Assembly: GCA_022410635.1 (NCBI GenBank)
Contig: JAJVDF010000346.1
Span: 347,437 to 411,436 of the forward strand
DNA: 64,000 bases
Direction: 5' to 3'
DNA from: Tretioscincus oriximinensis
Lineage: Eukaryota; Chordata; Lepidosauria; Squamata; Gymnophthalmidae
This document shows, in pieces, positions 60,155 through 64,000 of the stretch. Under the pieces are notes generated by a model. It saw nothing but the letters and a program-made list of their open reading frames with translations. It was not told where the DNA came from and did not search any database. Positions within the stretch are counted from its first letter, which is position 1, and every line of letters begins with the position of its first letter. Made by a program: the position numbers and the translations under genes.

Positions 60155-61085
60155 TATCCCCAAAGACGGTTTGGAAACTGCAGCTGGTGCAGAACTCAGC
60201 AGTGAGGCTGCTGAATGACACAGAGCAGAGGAGGAGGAGGAGGAGGAGGAGGAGTAGAAGGAGGAGAAGGAGGAGGAGAAGGAGAAGAAGGAGAAGAAGA
60301 AGAAGAAGAAGAAGAAGAAGATGACGAAGAAGAAGAAGAAGATGATGATGACAAAGTGGTTTTTTATATCCCAGTTCTCTCACCTGAAGGGACTCAAAGC
60401 AGCTTACAAGGTTATTTTTCTCCCAAAGGCTGACATCCTATCTTCCCCACCAGGTTGTGGTGGTTCCCATTTATCTAACTGAAGTCAGTTGCAATTTCTT
60501 GCAATTCTTGCTTTCGAATAGCTGTTTTGGCTAGTGCTACAGGCTAGGAGAAGACATTCACCCCTCCCTATGTCCGACACAGAGCTTCAAAACCTGATCT
60601 CTCAGATGAGAGACTATCTCCTTAATGACTGAGCTAATCGTCCTTGCTAAGAAGCCAGTCCTGAAAGAACTACACTACCCATTCACTATTGAACCCAATT
60701 TAAGTTATTAACATTAATGTATAAGGCCCTAAATGGGTTGAGGTCCAAATAGTTGAAGGAATTCCTCCTCCCATACAAAGCTGCCCACACCCTAATATTC
60801 TGAGGATGTTCTCCTGATGCCCCCATCTCCTTCCCTCATCAAAGGGGTGAGGACACATGAGAGGGCTTTCTCTGTGGTAGCCCCCAAGTTGTGAAATTCT
60901 CTCCCCGAGATCAGGCACCAATGCTGTACTCGTTCAGACGCAGATATTCACCATTGCCTTCAACAGTGCCAGAAATTCCCCTCTCTTTGAAAGCACTGTT
61001 CTATTTTTAATTTGTCCATTTTAACTGTTCCAGGCTTTTTTTATTGACAGATGCCCCAATGCCTCTGGGTATAGGGTAGAATATA
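60155..61085 (+). mobile_element. L2-like LINE 3' region split by a SINE
   Basis: Left part reads ..GLETAAGAELSSEA-type sequence ('ggtttggaaactgcagctgg', 'tgcagaactcagcagtgagg'), the L2 'LQLVQNAAARLL' equivalent. After the SINE it resumes at 60650 ('gaagccagtcctgaaagaac'), then 'gtataaggccctaaatgggt', and ends 'tgcctctgggtatagggtag'. The frame is badly decayed. Confidence 0.85.
60227..60649 (-). mobile_element. SINE-A inserted in L2
   Basis: Purine tract 60227-60345 (gga, then gaa, with some gat units), then 'atatcccagttctctcacct', 'ccatttatctaactgaagtc', 'ttgctttcgaatagctgttt' and head 'taatgactgagctaatcgtc'. Nearly full length. Confidence 0.9.
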
Positions 61086-61313
61086 AAGGGAAATAAATCT
61101 CTATATATTTCTTGGAGTAACAATCGTCCCTGAAGGTTCTGTGATAGGACAGTGCCTGGAAATGATGCCATCAATGTTCTAAAGCCATGGCCATGGCACC
61201 TGGACCAGCAACATAGTAGGAAAAGGGAAGGAACAAGGAGGGACATGAATTGTGGGAGGAAGAGTAACCTAGACCCATGTTGCATTAAAGTAAGGCAATG
61301 GGCTTGTTCCAGT

Positions 61314-61316
<3 letters not shown>

Positions 61317-61406
<90 letters not shown>

Positions 61407-61407
61407 A

Positions 61408-61458
<51 letters not shown>

Positions 61459-61460
61459 AA
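61317..61460. repeat. Compound (AAGC)n-(AAAT)n microsatellite
   Basis: About 22 aagc units to 61406, then about 14 aaat units. The switch is sharp. The (aaat) part could be an L2 tail relic. Confidence 0.97.
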
Positions 61461-62185
61461 TAAAAAAGTCAGGTGAAGAAAAATCCCATCTTATGTTTAT
61501 GTGCTTACCAACTAAGCCACCTCATATTCAATTTCTGCAAGATGTCTGGGAACCAGATCAATCCTATTTATTGGAAACGAAGTGTAGCAATTCCCCTTTA
61601 AAAGAGAATAAAGGAGTGCAAACCTTCCCCAACCTCAGGGACCCCTTAATTAGCTCCCCAGTGGAAATGCAGGGAGCTTGGATCCCTGATAATGATTATA
61701 AATGACAGAGACTATCAGGTTTACCTTGGGATGCCTCCAGGGAGCTTGCAGTTTAGTTTAGTCTGAACTCTGGCTCAGCTGCTTGGGGTCCTTTCTTCTC
61801 AGTATGCGGTGGCTGGGTCCAAGCTGCAGCCTTTCAAACCTAATTAAGTATTTGGGGAAGACAGAAACACACACAACACTCTCCCACCCACCCCTGCCCT
61901 GTCGCCTTTTGTTTTTTAGCTCTCTTTGCTTTCGTTTTGCAAAATAAGGTTAGGATCCTATTTTAGATGCCATAACTGGAAGATGGGTTGATAGCATCAA
62001 GGACCTTTTTGTTATGCTGGTTTCTATGACAGTTTAAAACATAGGTGGCATATTCCTGACCTTTGGGTAGGATCTGCTTTCCTTCGTCCTACCTTCCCTC
62101 CTTCCTTTGTTCCTACTTTTCTTTCTTTCTTCCCTCCCGCCCTTCTCTCTTCCTCCCTCCCTTCTTTCCTTCATTCTGTAGTATG
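61461..62185. other. Low-copy sequence and CT-rich run
   Basis: No repeat to about 62070; then an impure cttcc-rich run to 62178. Confidence 0.35.
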
Positions 62186-62189
62186 TTTG

Positions 62190-62633
62190 CTACCGAGCCC
62201 AATTCAAGGTATTAACTCTAACCTTTAAAGCCTTACATAACTTGGGCCCCAAATACCTCAAGGAAGGCCTTCTCCCATATGAGCCTGCTCGTGCCTTAAG
62301 ATCTGCAGGGGAGGCCCTCCTGACTGTACCACCACCCTTAGTGGCAGAAAGGGTGGGAACCCGGAATAGGCCTTCTCTGTGGCAGCCCCCAGACTATGGA
62401 ATAGTCTCCCCCTTGAGGTGCGTCAATCACCATCTCTGTGCACTTTCAGAAAATGCTTAAAGATGCGCCTCTTTGGCCTGCCCTTTGGCTAGAAAACTAC
62501 TGTCTCCTCCGCATTTTTAGAAAAGGCTGTTTTTAATGTGTTAAAATGATGGTTTTATTGTTAACCGCCTTGAGACCTACGAGTATAGGGCGGTATAAAA
62601 ATGTAAATAAATAAATAAATAAATATGTTACTG
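62190..62633 (+). mobile_element. L2-like LINE 3' end, well preserved
   Basis: Translation gives LGPKYLKEGLLPYEPARAL followed by LTVPPPLVAERVGTRNRP, the conserved end of L2 ORF2, with a one-frame shift before the 'LPLEVRQ'-like block. Tail 'cgccttgagacctacgagta', 'gggcggtataaaaatgtaaa', (taaa)n. Confidence 0.9.
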
Positions 62634-62873
62634 ATCTTTGGGTAGTATCATAAGCTATCTTCCTTTCTTCCTTTCTTCTCTCCCTCCTGGTTTTTCCCAC
62701 TAGTAGAAAATATGAGGCATTTTTTTCTTCTTTTTCGTTTTGGTGTCAGGATTTGAATTCAGTTCCGGACATATAGAACTTCAGAAATGGCAGCACAAAG
62801 ACCAAGCTGCGAGCAAAGACACTTAAAAAAAAATAAACAAACTACAGGTTCCTGTGGCATTTGATTTCAGATC
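62634..62873. other. Short CT-rich run and low-copy sequence
   Basis: CT-rich 62660-62690, nothing else recognised. Confidence 0.3.
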
Positions 62874-63140
62874 AACATAAGAACATCAGAACATCAGAGG
62901 AGCCCCGCTGAATGGGGCTAGAGCCCATCTAGTTTCACACAGTGGTGCCCCAATTGCCCCTGGGCATCTCAAGCAGCAGAAGAAGGCAAAATCTTCACCT
63001 GTTCTTGACATCCTGGAAATGATATTTCAGAAAACCTGCCAGTTGCTCCATCCTGGCGGAAGGTCAAAAGATCCATCCTAATAGCTATTTATAACCTTGG
63101 CTTCCATGAACTTCTCTAATCCTGTCTAGGTAGATCAGAT
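62874..63140 (-). mobile_element. CR1 LINE 3' fragment
   Basis: Antisense with tail 'aacataagaacatcagaaca', 'ccccgctgaatggggctaga', 'atagctatttataaccttgg', 'ccatgaacttctctaatcct'. Confidence 0.85.
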
Positions 63141-63690
63141 TTATCACTAGACTTCTGGTGGATCCATGAATGACGGACCATCTTGACCAGCCTTGGGTAA
63201 GAACTTGTAACTTGTCCAAGGATATTCCAGGAATCTTTTTTCTCTTTTCAATCCATCTTGTCCATAAACTTCTGTTAACTTTCCTTTATCTGCTTGCATG
63301 CCAAAAGTGCATGAGTATCAGGAAGAGAAAGAAGGAAGCCATTCTAGTAAAGAATAGAGTGTTTATTTGTGGGTCAGTTTTGGATTATAATGAGCGATCT
63401 CCTCCTTCAAGCTCAGCCTTTTTCTGCCTGGCGGTATTGTCTTTACTACAGATGTCAAGTCTTTTAACAGGGTGTTATATGGGACAAAGCAAAAGACCTG
63501 ATCAGTAAGGAACATATCAGCGTCTGTGGAAGGCCGAGCGATCACATATCTGTTTTGGGGGAAAAGGAACAGTAACAGAATATTTAAAGGTCAGTTGGCT
63601 GGAAAAAGTAGCTTCTCTGTGCATGATAAAATATGAAAAAGTAGATAACAATTAACGATATAATGGGAAAAGCCAATTTCATAACATGGG
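63141..63690. other. Low-copy sequence, nothing recognised
   Basis: About 550 bp without repeats or coding support. Confidence 0.35.
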
Positions 63691-63802
63691 AAAAGAAGAG
63701 AAAGAGAAGGAAAAGGAGAAGAAGAACTGTTTTTTATACTGCTCTTTTCTCACCTGAAGAAAAGTGGCTTACAAACTTATTTTTCACTCAAAGGCTCACA
63801 TT
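63691..63802 (-). mobile_element. SINE tail half with purine tract
   Basis: 'gagaaggaaaaggagaagaa', then 'atactgctcttttctcacct' and 'tatttttcactcaaaggctc', stopping at 63802 where a CR1 begins. The head half should continue beyond the CR1, outside the window. Confidence 0.8.
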
Positions 63803-64000
63803 CATAAGAATATAAGAACATAAGAAGAGCCATACTGGACCGGGCCAGAGCCCATCTAGTCCAGCATTCTGTCTCACACAGAGGCCCACCTGGGCAGTCT
63901 GAACCGAGGAAAGCAAAATATGCTCCTGTTCATGACTCCTTGCAAATGGTATCTCAGGAGTCCTGCCTGTTGCTCCATCCCGGAGGCAGCATCCAGACAT
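63803..64000 (-). mobile_element. CR1 LINE 3' fragment, runs off the window
   Basis: Antisense with 'ataagaatataagaacataa' tail, 'catactggaccgggccagag', 'ctccatcccggaggcagcat'. Apparently inserted into the SINE at its left. Confidence 0.85.

Noticed and set aside
62242..62460. 72-codon open frame as a host gene
   Set aside because: It is the end of an L2-like ORF2 followed by the L2 3' tail.

Overview
This window looks like non-coding nuclear DNA from a squamate reptile (lizard or snake lineage). The evidence is the repeat mix: CR1 LINE 3' ends with octamer tails (TTCTTATG or ATTCTATG type), L2-like LINE 3' ends with a (TAAA)n tail, a 5'-truncated L1, tRNA-derived SINEs, Penelope-like fragments, hAT, Harbinger-like and mariner-like MITEs, and unusually many long microsatellites. 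The exact species cannot be read from the sequence. Many isolated N bases and two N runs (17533-17659 and 40098-40272, both inside tandem repeats) show this is a draft shotgun assembly.

I find no host protein-coding gene that I can support. Almost every long open frame is a microsatellite read as poly-amino acid, or a decayed LINE reverse-transcriptase tail. The best protein relic is the C-terminus of an L1 ORF2 at 44343-44925 (minus strand), with a Cys/His knuckle and a single in-frame stop.

Layout. 1-11 kb: CR1, L2, SINE and a solo LTR splitting a SINE, ending in an 88-bp array made of SINE tails and a 42-bp minisatellite inside a CR1. 11.5-16.5 kb: low-copy, possibly conserved non-coding stretches between SINE-bearing microsatellites. 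17-24 kb: dense nesting, with a 917-bp hAT element carrying a perfect 8-bp target duplication, a 40-bp minimal palindromic MITE, L2 copies in both directions, and a MITE inserted in its own relative. 24-37 kb: mostly low-copy sequence with scattered MITEs. 36.8-42.9 kb: a mariner-like MITE, an inverted Penelope-like pair, a TIR element with an internal 182-bp tandem array, and Harbinger-like modules. 42.9-47.6 kb: the longest CR1 and the L1. 50-52.4 kb: an LTR and a 44-bp minisatellite with higher-order order. 55-64 kb: a long terminal repeat carrying two nested insertions, CR1 inside CR1, a SINE inside L2, and two more L2 tails.

The main biological pattern is how the repeats build each other. 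SINE 3' tails have seeded most of the long CTT/GAA and TCC/GGA tracts, always with the strand expected from SINE orientation. The nested insertions give a relative order: L2 first, then SINEs, then the octamer-tailed CR1 and some MITEs. The low-copy blocks (for example near 12, 14, 16, 26, 31, 35.7, 45.2 and 55.7 kb) have the look of conserved non-coding DNA, but that needs a cross-species alignment to test.
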